A stretch of 20,680 bases of DNA from Methylopumilus sp009926035 (GCA_041165405.1 JBEANL010000014.1:1-20680), one strand, 5' to 3'. Positions 1 through 8,790 are shown, counted from the stretch's first letter. Translations and numbers: made by a program. The notes: a model not told the origin generated them from the letters alone.

Positions 1-3000
1 ATTACATTTGAAGAATTAAAAAATAGTTATTTCAATCAAGTGAAAGCATTAGTTGAAGGTGGTGTTGATATTCTTCTGGTTGAAACAATTTTTGATACGT
101 TAAATTGCAAAGCAGCACTTTTTGCGATCGAAACTTATTTTGAAGAAAATCAAATACGTCTTCCCATAATGTTGTCAGGTACCGTTACTGATGCATCAGG
201 TCGTATCTTATCTGGCCAAACAGTTGCAGCATTTTGGAATTCAGTACGTCACGCAAAACCGATGACGATTGGTCTCAATTGTGCGTTAGGCGCAGCATTG
301 ATGAGGCCCTATGCTGAAGAGTTATCAAATATCGCAGATACATATACCTGTATTTATCCCAATGCAGGCTTACCTAATCCAATGTCAGATACAGGCTTCG
401 ATGAGAAGCCAAAAGATACTTCATCACTAATTAAAGAATTTGCAACCAGTGGTTTTGTGAATATTGCAGGTGGTTGTTGTGGAACTACGCCAGAACATAT
501 TAAAGCGATTGCGAATGAAATAAAGAACATCAAACCTCGAGATGTTCCAACTCTTGAAACAGTGACAAGACTCTCAGGCCTCGAATCGTTCATCATAAAA
601 GATGATTCATTATTTGTGAATGTGGGTGAGCGAACGAATGTGACAGGTTCAAAAGCATTCGCTAATTTAATCATCAATGAGAAATATGACGAAGCATTAT
701 CCGTTGCGCGTCAACAAGTAGAGAATGGTGCGCAAATTATCGATATCAATATGGATGAAGGCATGCTTGATGCGCAAAAAGCGATGAAGCATTTTCTAAA
801 TCTAGTAGCATCAGAACCTGATATTGCCCGCATTCCAATCATGATTGATTCTTCGAAATGGGATGTGATAGAAGCAGGTCTTCAATGTGTTCAAGGTAAA
901 GCGATTGTAAATTCTATTTCACTCAAAGAAGGTGAAGCTGAATTTATTCGACAAGCTTCATTATGTCGACGGTATGGGTCGGCAGTGATTGTGATGGCTT
1001 TCGATGAAAAAGGGCAAGCAGATACATTCCAAAGAAAAACTGAGATCTGTAAAAGAGCTTATGATTTATTAACATCAACAATTCATTTTCCACCCGAAGA
1101 TATTATTTTTGATCCCAATATTTTTGCGATAGCAACAGGCATCGAAGAACATAATAATTACGCAGTTGACTTTATTAATGCTACAAGATGGATCAAAGAA
1201 AATCTCCCACATGCAAAAATTTCAGGCGGTGTATCTAATGTGAGTTTTAGTTTTAGAGGTAATGATGCAGCGCGCGAGGCGATTCATACAGTGTTTTTAT
1301 ATCATGCGATCAAAGCTGGATTGTCCATGGGGATTGTCAATGCCGGCATGATGGGAGTTTATGATGATCTTGATCCAGAGCTTAAAGAATGTGTTGAAGA
1401 TGTTGTTCTTAATCGTCGGCCTGATGCTACAGAAAGAATGATTGAGATTGCAGGAACTTTAAAGGGAAGTAAAAAAGAAGTTCAAACATTAAATTGGCGT
1501 GGCACAGAAACTGAACCTATTCGAGTGAATAAAAGACTTGAATATGCATTGGTTCACGGTATTACAGATTTTATTATAGAGGATACTGAAGAGGCTCGAT
1601 TAGAAGCCATGCAAAAAAATGGACGACCGATTCATGTGATTGAAGGCCCTTTGATGGATGGTATGAATGTGGTGGGCGATTTATTTGCCCAAGGCAAAAT
1701 GTTCTTACCGCAAGTTGTAAAATCAGCCCGCGTGATGAAGCAAGCCGTAGCTCACTTAGTGCCTTTCATTGAAGAAGAAAAAAAATTAGAAGAAAAAAGA
1801 ACAGGTATTGTTTCAAAACCTAAAGGCAAAATGCTGATCGCGACTGTCAAAGGGGATGTGCATGACATTGGTAAAAATATTGTTTCAGTCGTCTTACAAT
1901 GTAATAACTTTGAAGTCATTAATATGGGTGTCATGGTGCCATGTTCCGAAATTTTAGAGATGGCTAAAAAAGAAAATGTCGACATCATTGGTTTATCAGG
2001 CCTCATCACACCATCACTAGAAGAAATGACACATGTCGCTAAAGAAATGCAGCGCGACCCTCACTTCAGAGGATTAAAAACACCGCTTCTCATCGGAGGT
2101 GCAACAACCTCACGCGCGCATACAGCTGTAAAAATTGCGCCGCATTATGATGGGCCAGTGATTTATGTACCTGACGCATCGAGATCGGTAGCTGTCATGC
2201 AATCTCTATTAACCCCTGAACAAAAAGATCAATATATCAGTGAAATTGAAAAAGATTATGCACGTGCACGTGATCAGCATGCGAATAAAAAAGGGATCAA
2301 ATTATTAACAATTGAAGAGGCAAGACTCAATAAATTAAAACTTGCATTTGATAAAGAGTTCACACCCAAACCCCCTAAATTTATTGGTAAACGTGTATTT
2401 AAAAATATCGATTTAAATTTAATTGCTCCCTATATTGATTGGAGTCCATTTTTTCAAACATGGGATTTAGTGGGTTTTTATCCGGCAATACTGAATGATC
2501 CTATTGTGGGAAAAAGTGCGACACAAGTGTTTAATGAAGCACAAACTATGCTCACAAAACTCATCAATAACCGAGCACTTGTAGCTAACGGAGTAGTAGC
2601 TTTTTATCCAGCGAATAGTGTAGAAGATGATATTGAAATCTATGAAGATGAGTCTCGCAAAAAAACTTTATTTACATATTATGGATTAAGACAGCAATCT
2701 GAAAAACCCAAAATCGATAATATACAAAAACCTAATCAGTGTTTATCTGATTTTATTGCACCTAAGTCCTCAGGTATCAAAGATTACATCGGTATCTTTG
2801 CCGTGACGAGTGGATTAGGCATGGAAAAGTATGAAGAAACATTTAAAAATAAAAATGATGACTACAGCAGCATTATGTTTAAAGCGCTTGCTGATCGCTT
2901 AGCCGAAGCATTTGCTGAATATATGCATGAGCGCGTCAGAAAAGACTTATGGGGTTATGTCGTAGATGAAAATCTAAATAAAGAATCACTTATTAAAGAG

Positions 3001-3282
3001 GATTATCAAGGCATTCGACCGGCACCTGGTTATCCTGCATGCCCTGATCATACCGTTAAGAAAGATATTTTTGCTGCATTAAAATTAGACGAAATTGATA
3101 TGCATCTGACGGATTCATTTGCAATGACACCTGCAGCCTCAGTATCAGGTTTTTATTTTGCTCACCCTAAAGCAGATTATTTTAGCGTCGATAAAATTGG
3201 AGATGATCAATTAAAAGATATGGCGAAGCGTCGAGATGTATCGATTGAATTTTTAAAAAAATGGTTAGCACCTAATTTATAA
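1..3282 (+). CDS. metH: Methionine synthase, cobalamin-dependent (5' end outside window)
   Basis: MetH transfers a methyl group from 5-methyltetrahydrofolate to homocysteine through methylcobalamin in the cytosol. The frame is open from base 1, so the gene starts upstream; comparison with remembered E. coli MetH suggests about 150 residues are missing. A GTG at 40 is internal and is not a start. In order the fragment shows the rest of the homocysteine-binding barrel with its three zinc cysteines (codon 280-282 in LNCALG, codons 475-480 in GGCCGTTP), the pterin-binding barrel (VNVGERTNVTGS near 620), the cap and cobalamin domain with the DxHxxG motif (His codon 1861-1863 in GDVHDIGKN) and the C-terminal activation domain (RPAPGYPACP near 3020). 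The C-terminus WLAPNL matches the family end, so the gene is complete at this side. It is the first visible gene of a plus-strand run with mpl 10 bp downstream. Its presence implies a need for cobalamin. Identification is near certain. Confidence 0.98.
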   Translation: MTFEELKNSYFNQVKALVEGGVDILLVETIFDTLNCKAALFAIETYFEENQIRLPIMLSGTVTDASGRILSGQTVAAFWNSVRHAKPMTIGLNCALGAALMRPYAEELSNIADTYTCIYPNAGLPNPMSDTGFDEKPKDTSSLIKEFATSGFVNIAGGCCGTTPEHIKAIANEIKNIKPRDVPTLETVTRLSGLESFIIKDDSLFVNVGERTNVTGSKAFANLIINEKYDEALSVARQQVENGAQIIDINMDEGMLDAQKAMKHFLNLVASEPDIARIPIMIDSSKWDVIEAGLQCVQGKAIVNSISLKEGEAEFIRQASLCRRYGSAVIVMAFDEKGQADTFQRKTEICKRAYDLLTSTIHFPPEDIIFDPNIFAIATGIEEHNNYAVDFINATRWIKENLPHAKISGGVSNVSFSFRGNDAAREAIHTVFLYHAIKAGLSMGIVNAGMMGVYDDLDPELKECVEDVVLNRRPDATERMIEIAGTLKGSKKEVQTLNWRGTETEPIRVNKRLEYALVHGITDFIIEDTEEARLEAMQKNGRPIHVIEGPLMDGMNVVGDLFAQGKMFLPQVVKSARVMKQAVAHLVPFIEEEKKLEEKRTGIVSKPKGKMLIATVKGDVHDIGKNIVSVVLQCNNFEVINMGVMVPCSEILEMAKKENVDIIGLSGLITPSLEEMTHVAKEMQRDPHFRGLKTPLLIGGATTSRAHTAVKIAPHYDGPVIYVPDASRSVAVMQSLLTPEQKDQYISEIEKDYARARDQHANKKGIKLLTIEEARLNKLKLAFDKEFTPKPPKFIGKRVFKNIDLNLIAPYIDWSPFFQTWDLVGFYPAILNDPIVGKSATQVFNEAQTMLTKLINNRALVANGVVAFYPANSVEDDIEIYEDESRKKTLFTYYGLRQQSEKPKIDNIQKPNQCLSDFIAPKSSGIKDYIGIFAVTSGLGMEKYEETFKNKNDDYSSIMFKALADRLAEAFAEYMHERVRKDLWGYVVDENLNKESLIKEDYQGIRPAPGYPACPDHTVKKDIFAALKLDEIDMHLTDSFAMTPAASVSGFYFAHPKADYFSVDKIGDDQLKDMAKRRDVSIEFLKKWLAPNL

Positions 3283-3292
3283 AACAATAAGC

Positions 3293-4657
3293 ATGCATAT
3301 TCATATCTTAGGTATTTGCGGAACATTCATGGGTGGCATCGCATCGCTTGCCAAAGCTTCAGGCTATAAAGTTACTGGTTGCGATACTAATGTCTATCCA
3401 CCGATGAGTACTCAATTAGAAAGTATTGGTATTCATCTCATCGAAGGATTTGATAAAAAACAAACTGAATTAAAGCCTGATCTTTATGTGATTGGTAATG
3501 TCGTATCTCGTGGCAATCCTTTAATGGAAGAAATTATGAATCAAGGGCTGCCTTATATTTCAGGACCACAATGGCTTTATGAAGCAATCTTAAAAGATAA
3601 ATGGGTGCTTGCAGTTGCTGGAACACATGGCAAAACAACCACAACATCTATGCTTGCATGGATTCTAGAATTTAATGGCTATGCACCTGGTTTTCTGATT
3701 GGTGGTGTGCCTCTTAATTTTGATGGCTCAGCGCGTTTGCCACAAAAAAATAAATCGAATGAGCCTTCTCCTTTCTTTGTGATTGAAGCAGATGAATACG
3801 ACACCGCTTTTTTTGATAAACGATCTAAGTTTGTTCATTACCATCCAAAGACCGCAATTTTAAATAATCTTGAATATGATCATGCTGATATATTCCCAGA
3901 CCTTCATGCGATTGAAACGCAATTTCATCATATGGTACGTATGGTGCCTGGTATTGGACGGGTCATTATTAATGATGAAGAAGAAAGTTTAAAAAGAGTG
4001 ATTGAGAGAGGATGTTGGTCAGAAAAAGTTTATATTGGAAGTCAACAAGGCTTGTCTATCGGCAAAGTCAATCAGGACCAATCATTTGAAGTGATGAATT
4101 TCGGCCAATTGATAGGTACTTTATCTTGGGAACTTTTAGGTCATCATAATCGTATGAACGCATTAGCGGCAATGGCAGCATCACATCACGTGGGTGTTAA
4201 ATTTGAAGATGCGATAGAGGCCTTACAGACATTCAAAAATGTCAAACGCAGAATGGAATGTATTGGCGAAAAAAACGGCATCACGATTTATGATGATTTT
4301 GCGCATCACCCAGCAGCTATATCCACAACTCTTGCAGGCCTTCGAGCGAAGGTTGGAAAAGCAAGAATCATTGCAGTATTAGAACCAAGATCTAATACGA
4401 TGAAATTAGGTACGATGAAGAGTGCATTGCCTCAAAGTTTAAAAGATGCAGATCAAGTATTTTGTTATGGTGAAAAATTAACTTGGAGTGCCGAAGAAGC
4501 ACTGGTATCCATCAAAGATAAGTCATTTGTAGGGCAAGATATGAAAAATTTTATCGAAGCTATTTTAAAAGAGGCGAAATCAGGCGATCATATTCTTATT
4601 ATGAGCAATGGTAGCTTTAATGGCATCCATCAAAGATTATTACAAGGGATAGTTTAA
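3293..4657 (+). CDS. mpl: UDP-N-acetylmuramate:L-Ala-gamma-D-Glu-meso-DAP ligase
   Basis: Mpl joins the recycled tripeptide L-Ala-gamma-D-Glu-meso-DAP to UDP-MurNAc, so it returns murein turnover products to peptidoglycan synthesis. The 454-residue protein has the Mur ligase layout: an N-terminal Rossmann-like domain beginning HIHILGICGTFMGG, the ATP-binding loop GTHGKTTT at residues 110-117, the central domain with EADEYDTAFFDKRSKF and NNLEYDHADIF, and a C-terminal domain with YDDFAHHPAAI and LEPRSNTMKLG. The FMGG version of the N-terminal motif and the EADEYDTAFFDKRSKF segment separate Mpl from MurC. Length is normal for Mpl. It lies 10 bp after metH and 3 bp before the TonB-like gene, so these are probably co-transcribed. 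No Shine-Dalgarno sequence is obvious before the ATG. Presence of Mpl says the cell makes meso-DAP murein, in agreement with lysA in this window. Confidence 0.96.
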   Translation: MHIHILGICGTFMGGIASLAKASGYKVTGCDTNVYPPMSTQLESIGIHLIEGFDKKQTELKPDLYVIGNVVSRGNPLMEEIMNQGLPYISGPQWLYEAILKDKWVLAVAGTHGKTTTTSMLAWILEFNGYAPGFLIGGVPLNFDGSARLPQKNKSNEPSPFFVIEADEYDTAFFDKRSKFVHYHPKTAILNNLEYDHADIFPDLHAIETQFHHMVRMVPGIGRVIINDEEESLKRVIERGCWSEKVYIGSQQGLSIGKVNQDQSFEVMNFGQLIGTLSWELLGHHNRMNALAAMAASHHVGVKFEDAIEALQTFKNVKRRMECIGEKNGITIYDDFAHHPAAISTTLAGLRAKVGKARIIAVLEPRSNTMKLGTMKSALPQSLKDADQVFCYGEKLTWSAEEALVSIKDKSFVGQDMKNFIEAILKEAKSGDHILIMSNGSFNGIHQRLLQGIV

Positions 4658-4660
4658 GTT

Positions 4661-5536
4661 ATGCCCAAAGATGAGAGTTTGTATAAGGATAATATTCTTA
4701 AACTTTCAATTCTTTTATCATTTGTATTACATTTTCTTGCTATTCAACTCATACACTTTAACCCTATCAAACCTTTTCAAAATAAGTTTTCAGAGATTGA
4801 GGTGGTTTTAACAAACTCTAAAGATAAAAATCAAGAGGATGCAGAAGTTTTAGCACAAAGTAACTCTAATAAAGGTGGCAATATAGAAAAGGATGTCCAT
4901 AAAAAGACACCACTCCCTATCATTACTGAGAATAGAAATACATTTCAACTTAATAATCGTGGCGAGCAAGCCATTGCTGGTAAAGCTTCAAGCTTCTCAC
5001 AAGAAAAAATTGTAAAGAAAGATGCGCAATTATTAAACGAACCTAAAGCAGTGCAACAACCTAAAGAATCAAAAGTTATTAATAAATCGATTAGTAAAGA
5101 GGATATCCTAGCCAGCGCGAGTGAGATTAGTGCTTCAGATGCATCGTTATCAAATGAAACTTCTAATTTTGAAAAACAGCCTAGACGCAAATATATAGGT
5201 GCACGTACGAAAGAATATAAATATGCGCTTTATGCAGAAGCATGGAGACAAAAAGTAGAAACTTTAGGTAATATGAATTATCCAGAAGAGGCGCGTGAAA
5301 AGAAATTTTCAGGGCACTTAAGAATGACCGTATCTTTAAAGCCTGATGGCAGAATTGAATCAATTGAGATTAATCAAAGTTCAGGATTTAAGATTTTAGA
5401 TGAAGCTGCCAAAAGAATTGTAGAGTTAGGGGCGCCTTATGCACCCTTTCCCGAAGATATTAGAAAAGAAGTGGATATATTAAGCATTACAAGAACATGG
5501 ACTTTTACAAAAGACGAAACATTATCATCTCAATAA
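4661..5536 (+). CDS. TonB-like energy transducer / TonB C-terminal domain protein
   Basis: This 291-residue protein has the three-part layout of TonB proteins. There is a short cytoplasmic N-terminus, one membrane segment at about residues 13-32 (LKLSILLSFVLHFLAIQLIH), a long polar low-complexity periplasmic linker rich in Lys, Ser, Glu and Asn, and a C-terminal TonB-like domain at about residues 205-291 that begins with the typical YPEEAR motif and ends in a WTF strand. The SEIEVVL segment just after the membrane helix is also usual. Family knowledge says such proteins transmit proton-motive force to outer-membrane transporters, working with ExbB/ExbD. No exbBD and no receptor gene lie in the window, so the substrate cannot be named. 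The linker is Lys/Ser-rich and not the Pro-rich spacer of classical TonB. It starts 3 bp after mpl and abuts the ferredoxin gene directly. Confidence 0.82.
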   Translation: MPKDESLYKDNILKLSILLSFVLHFLAIQLIHFNPIKPFQNKFSEIEVVLTNSKDKNQEDAEVLAQSNSNKGGNIEKDVHKKTPLPIITENRNTFQLNNRGEQAIAGKASSFSQEKIVKKDAQLLNEPKAVQQPKESKVINKSISKEDILASASEISASDASLSNETSNFEKQPRRKYIGARTKEYKYALYAEAWRQKVETLGNMNYPEEAREKKFSGHLRMTVSLKPDGRIESIEINQSSGFKILDEAAKRIVELGAPYAPFPEDIRKEVDILSITRTWTFTKDETLSSQ

Positions 5537-5845
5537 ATGAATTACTACAAATATCATATTTTCTTTTGTTTAAATCAGCGTGATGATGGAGAAGCTTGCT
5601 GCTCTGATAAAGGAAGTGAAGCTATGTTTATATATATGAAGTCAAAAATTAAAGCGCTTGATTTAAAAGGTAAATCACAGGTAAGAATTAATCGAGCTGG
5701 ATGTTTTGATCGTTGTAGTGAAGGTCCTTTGCTTGTAGTTTATCCGGAAGCTATTTGGTATAACTTTGTAGATGAACAAGATATTGATGAAATTATCGAA
5801 AGTCATATTCAGCAAGGAAAAGTTGTGACGCGTTTATTAGTTTAA
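5537..5845 (+). CDS. Thioredoxin-like [2Fe-2S] ferredoxin
   Basis: This 102-residue protein resembles the short thioredoxin-fold [2Fe-2S] ferredoxins, which are relatives of the NuoE cluster domain. Visible landmarks are the N-terminal strand HIFFCLNQR with Cys11, a Cys pair at 21-22, Cys56 and Cys60 in AGCFDRCSEGP, and the conserved VYPEAIWY followed by a C-terminal helix ending ESHIQQG. Cys11, one of Cys21/22, Cys56 and Cys60 fit the four expected cluster ligands. Family members are small soluble electron carriers whose partners are usually unknown; no partner can be named here. The ATG directly follows the stop codon of the TonB-like gene, so translation is probably coupled. It is the last gene of the plus-strand run, and its end overlaps the end of the facing HIT gene by 9 bp. 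Confidence 0.85.
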   Translation: MNYYKYHIFFCLNQRDDGEACCSDKGSEAMFIYMKSKIKALDLKGKSQVRINRAGCFDRCSEGPLLVVYPEAIWYNFVDEQDIDEIIESHIQQGKVVTRLLV

Positions 5846-6247
5846 CGATTGATTAAGTAATTTAATCAATTCGTTTTTTTCTGTTTCTGATATCGCTTGA
5901 TGTAAACCTTCTCTTAATTTTTCTCCCCAATGCGAATTTGGAAAGTGTGGATCCTCTTTAAAGCGAGGAATGATATGCCAATGAATATGCGGAGTTTTAT
6001 TACCTAGGCTTGCCAAATTAATTTTGTCAGGGTTAAAAATTTTTCGTAGAATTTCTTCCACTTTAAATACACAACGCATGATATTAAATTGAAGCGATTC
6101 ATCTAGGTCAGTCATTTCTTTTTGATGGTTAATTAATTCAACGCGACAATAACCCTTGTAGTCTGGATGATCTAACAGCACTACACGAAGTGTGTTGTCA
6201 GTCCAGATAATTTCACCTTCATTACTATTACAAATCGCACATGTCAT
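5837..6247 (-). CDS. HIT family nucleotide hydrolase
   Basis: The 136-residue protein carries the histidine triad HIHWH (His87, His89, His91) followed by IIPRF, the signature of the HIT superfamily of nucleotide hydrolases and transferases. An N-terminal CAIC (Cys3, Cys6) resembles the zinc-binding CxxC of many members. The C-terminal half has a HWGEKLREG segment typical of a proteobacterial subgroup usually annotated as diadenosine tetraphosphate hydrolase. The substrate cannot be fixed from sequence; AMP-linked nucleotides or dinucleoside polyphosphates are the family's usual substrates. It lies 3 bp after nadA and is the last gene of the ispH-nudB-nadA-HIT run. Its final codons hold the terminator of the facing operon, so the same DNA serves as codons and as a hairpin. 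Confidence 0.9.
   Translation of the reverse strand: MTCAICNSNEGEIIWTDNTLRVVLLDHPDYKGYCRVELINHQKEMTDLDESLQFNIMRCVFKVEEILRKIFNPDKINLASLGNKTPHIHWHIIPRFKEDPHFPNSHWGEKLREGLHQAISETEKNELIKLLNQSLN
5844..5880 (+). terminator. Rho-independent-type terminator after the metH-mpl-tonB-ferredoxin run
   Basis: An inverted repeat, TTGATTAA at 5849-5856 and TTAATCAA at 5862-5869 with a 5-nt loop, extends outward with an A-T pair, a one-base bulge and a further AACG/CGTT pairing. The right arm runs straight into seven T residues (5874-5880). It starts at the last two bases of the ferredoxin stop codon and sits wholly inside the last codons of the convergent HIT gene. The stem is AT-rich and therefore weak, but position and T-tract fit plus-strand termination. 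On the minus strand no T-tract follows, so it should not act on the HIT transcript. Confidence 0.55.
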
Positions 6248-6250
6248 TAT

Positions 6251-7348
6251 CTATGACACCTGAAGCATACGATCAAGTGTGAGTTTAGCTAACTTAGCCT
6301 CATGATCAGGTACTTTAATGATATTTACTGGTTTATCATTGATAATATTTTCAAGGCACCATGCAAGATGTTGCGGGTCGATACGCGCCATCGTTGAGCA
6401 CTCACAAATCACATGTGACATAAATTGCACGAGTTTATCCTCCGCCTTCATTTGATTTGCAACTCGATTTACAAGATTAAGCTCAGTCCCCACAAGCCAC
6501 TTAGAACCTTTAGGAGCATCGGTAATTGTTTTCAAAATATATTCAGTGGAACCTACATAATCTGAGTGAGAACAGACTTCAAAAGGACATTCAGGATGTG
6601 AAATCACCTTGCCATCAGGATGCGCCTGTCTAAAATGTTCAATATTTTGAAGGCGAAACATTTGATGAACAGCACAATGACCCTTCCACAAAAAGATCTT
6701 AGCCTTTTTAATTTGTGCTTCAGTTAAGCCTCCAAGCGGAAGATCAGGATCCCATACAGGCATTTCATCTAAAGGAATACCCATTTTGTGACCACTCCAG
6801 CGGCCTAGATTTTGGTCGGGAAAAAATAAAACTTTCTCACGTTGTTTAAATGACCATTCAATAATTTTTGTTGCATTCGTTGAAGTGCAAACAATACCAC
6901 CATGCTCTCCGCAAAAGGCTTTAAGGTCTGCTGCAGAATTAATATAAGTGACCGGGGTGACGACTTCATCAAATGAAAGTATTTTTGATAGCTCACGATA
7001 ACTTCTTTCGACTTTACTTAAATTGGCCATATCTGCCATTGAGCATCCTGCGGCTAGATCTGGAAGAATCGTAATTTGATCAGGTCTCGATAGAATATTT
7101 GCCACTTCAGCCATAAAGTGCACACCCAAAAATACGATGTATTTAGCGTCAAGAGACTCCACGACACGAGAAAGTTTAAGGGAGTCACCCGTATAATCTG
7201 CGTGACGATACACAGATTCATGTTGATAGTGATGGCCTAGGATGACTAAATTTTTACCAAGCTTATTTTTGGCTGCAATAATTCTTTGTTGGCAATCTTC
7301 ATCGCTGATAGATTCAAACGCATTAAATTTAATTTGAGCAACTTGCAT
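6251..7348 (-). CDS. nadA: Quinolinate synthase
   Basis: NadA condenses iminoaspartate with dihydroxyacetone phosphate to quinolinate in de novo NAD synthesis, using an oxygen-sensitive [4Fe-4S] cluster. At 365 residues this is the longer form. Probable cluster cysteines are Cys102 (LAAGCSMADMA), Cys225 (WKGHCAVHQMF) and Cys315 or Cys317 (HVICECSTM), a spacing closer to Bacillus subtilis NadA than to the shorter E. coli enzyme. Other family motifs are LGHHYQ near residue 37, HADYTGDSLKLS near 49, CTSTNATKI near 154 and FFPDQNLGRWSGHKMG near 175. HPECPFEVC near 251 gives additional Cys residues of the long form. It sits 12 bp after the Nudix gene and 3 bp before the HIT gene. No nadB or nadC is in the window, so the rest of the pathway lies elsewhere. 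Confidence 0.97.
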   Translation of the reverse strand: MQVAQIKFNAFESISDEDCQQRIIAAKNKLGKNLVILGHHYQHESVYRHADYTGDSLKLSRVVESLDAKYIVFLGVHFMAEVANILSRPDQITILPDLAAGCSMADMANLSKVERSYRELSKILSFDEVVTPVTYINSAADLKAFCGEHGGIVCTSTNATKIIEWSFKQREKVLFFPDQNLGRWSGHKMGIPLDEMPVWDPDLPLGGLTEAQIKKAKIFLWKGHCAVHQMFRLQNIEHFRQAHPDGKVISHPECPFEVCSHSDYVGSTEYILKTITDAPKGSKWLVGTELNLVNRVANQMKAEDKLVQFMSHVICECSTMARIDPQHLAWCLENIINDKPVNIIKVPDHEAKLAKLTLDRMLQVS

Positions 7349-7360
7349 AGAACTTCTATT

Positions 7361-7810
7361 TTACAGTTTTAGTTGGTGAATTTCGGCTAATTTTTTAATA
7401 GCTTCTACATTAGTCCAGGAAAAAACTTTATCCATTGCATGATGCCAATCTACCCATTGATATTGCACATGTTCATTTGCGGATAATTTAATCGGTATCG
7501 TGGCTGGTACTTTAAGCGCAAAAATATGTTCTGTGTTGTGAGTAATATCAGGCGCATAACGATATCGCCAGTGAGCATAAATTTCATATATGTGGGAAAG
7601 CTGCCAATCTTCAAGATGATAATGAGTTGAGTCGATTCCGGTTTCTTCAAATACTTCTCTTATTGCAGCATCTCTTGGCGTTTCATTTTCTTCTAAACTG
7701 CCTGTGACAGATTGCCAGAAACCTCTCTTATCCGATCGCTCCATAAGTAGCACTTTAAAATTTTCTGTATAAATTAATACAAGAGAAGAAATAGGTTTTT
7801 TGAAGGCCAT
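7361..7810 (-). CDS. nudB: Nudix hydrolase, probable dihydroneopterin triphosphate diphosphatase
   Basis: The 149-residue protein has a complete Nudix box, G-x5-E-x7-REVFEETGI, at about residues 37-59, which binds Mg2+ and the diphosphate. The N-terminal KPISSLVLIYTENFKVLLMER strand with SDKRGFWQSVTGSLE and the C-terminal EHVQYQWVDWHHA segment are like NudB, which removes pyrophosphate from dihydroneopterin triphosphate in folate synthesis. The Nudix assignment is sure; the exact substrate is by resemblance. In many proteobacteria nudB sits beside aspS, but here it lies between ispH (2 bp upstream) and nadA (12 bp downstream), so context gives no extra support for folate. The ATG at 7810 is 2 bases after the ispH stop, which points to coupled translation. 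Confidence 0.85.
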   Translation of the reverse strand: MAFKKPISSLVLIYTENFKVLLMERSDKRGFWQSVTGSLEENETPRDAAIREVFEETGIDSTHYHLEDWQLSHIYEIYAHWRYRYAPDITHNTEHIFALKVPATIPIKLSANEHVQYQWVDWHHAMDKVFSWTNVEAIKKLAEIHQLKL

Positions 7811-7812
7811 GT

Positions 7813-8754
7813 TTAAATTTTAGGTAATCTAAAAATAACACTTTCTTCAATACCTGGAAGCTCAGTGATATTAGCTTTTGTAAGCAATTCAATTTTATTT
7901 ACAATATTTTTAACGCTGATCTCAGGCGCTGAGGCTCCTGCTGAAATGCCAATATTTTTTTTATTAAGCAACCAAGAGGCTTGAAGTTTATCTTCATGAT
8001 CAATCATATAAGCTTCAATACCCTCTCTAGAAGCCAATTCCTTAAGGCGATTTGAATTGGAGCTATTGTGAGAGCCAACGATAATAATGAGATCACATTG
8101 ACTACTCATTTCTTTTACTGCGTCTTGTCTATTTTGTGTGGCATAACAAATGTCATCACTTTTAGGGCCTTGAATATTTGGGTATTTTGTTTTTAATACT
8201 TCAATGATTGCTTTTGTATCGTCAATAGAAAGAGTCGTTTGCGTGACATAGGCAAGTTTATCTGGATGATCAACAATTAAATGTTTTATGTCTTCAATTG
8301 TTTCAATGAGATACATTTTACGGTTTGTGTGATGATCTTCAATTTGACCCATTGTCCCCTCTACTTCCGGATGGCCTTGATGTCCAATCATAATAATATC
8401 CATACCTTGATTAAGCATTTTATTCACTTCGACATGAACTTTAGTCACCAATGGGCAAGTGGCATCGATAGGAATGAGTTCGCGTGATTTAGCTTCTTCA
8501 CGAATAGCTTTCGAAATACCATGCGCACTAAAAATTATATGAGCACCTTTAGGAACATCATTAAGATCTTCAATAAAAATAGCACCTTTTGTTTTTAAAT
8601 CGTTGATGACATATTGGTTGTGAACGACTTCGTGTCTTACATAAATAGGCTTTCCATATTGAGCTAATGCTTCTTCGACAATCTGAATTGCGCGATCGAC
8701 GCCTGCACAAAAGCCGCGAGGATTAGCTAAAAGTATATTAATTTTATCTGTCAT
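7813..8754 (-). CDS. ispH: 4-hydroxy-3-methylbut-2-enyl diphosphate reductase
   Basis: IspH carries out the last step of the methylerythritol phosphate pathway, reducing HMBPP to IPP and DMAPP with a [4Fe-4S] cluster. The cluster cysteines are visible as Cys16 (NPRGFCAGVDRAI), Cys100 (DATCPLVTKVH) and Cys203 (DDICYATQNRQ). Substrate-binding histidines are His45 (HEVVHN), His78 (SAHG) and His128 (GHPEVEGT), and the TQTTLS and VGSHNSSNS motifs follow. At 313 residues it is of normal length. The start at 8754 agrees with the family N-terminus. No Shine-Dalgarno sequence precedes it. It is the first gene of the minus-strand run ispH-nudB-nadA-HIT and is divergent from purU. The electron donor in this organism is not shown; a ferredoxin gene nearby is a different type. 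Confidence 0.98.
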   Translation of the reverse strand: MTDKINILLANPRGFCAGVDRAIQIVEEALAQYGKPIYVRHEVVHNQYVINDLKTKGAIFIEDLNDVPKGAHIIFSAHGISKAIREEAKSRELIPIDATCPLVTKVHVEVNKMLNQGMDIIMIGHQGHPEVEGTMGQIEDHHTNRKMYLIETIEDIKHLIVDHPDKLAYVTQTTLSIDDTKAIIEVLKTKYPNIQGPKSDDICYATQNRQDAVKEMSSQCDLIIIVGSHNSSNSNRLKELASREGIEAYMIDHEDKLQASWLLNKKNIGISAGASAPEISVKNIVNKIELLTKANITELPGIEESVIFRLPKI

Positions 8755-8761
8755 AGATTGT

Positions 8762-8767
8762 ATTTTA
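8762..8767 (-). promoter_or_regulatory. ispH: Possible ispH -10 element (leaderless transcript)
   Basis: On the minus strand a TAAAAT hexamer lies 7 bases before the ispH ATG. If used, transcription would begin at or within one or two bases of the start codon, giving a leaderless mRNA, in keeping with the missing Shine-Dalgarno sequence. No good -35 box is seen at the correct distance, so support is weak. Confidence 0.3.
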
Positions 8768-8790
8768 GGGCTTTTGATAGAAACGACTTA

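Noticed and set aside
354..677. Open frame on the minus strand inside metH (also similar antisense frames at 1752-2009, 4945-5190, 10597-10794, 14727-14933, 19234-19506 and others)
   Set aside because: All lie opposite well-supported genes, show no recognisable motifs and have compositions expected of shadows of the sense frame.
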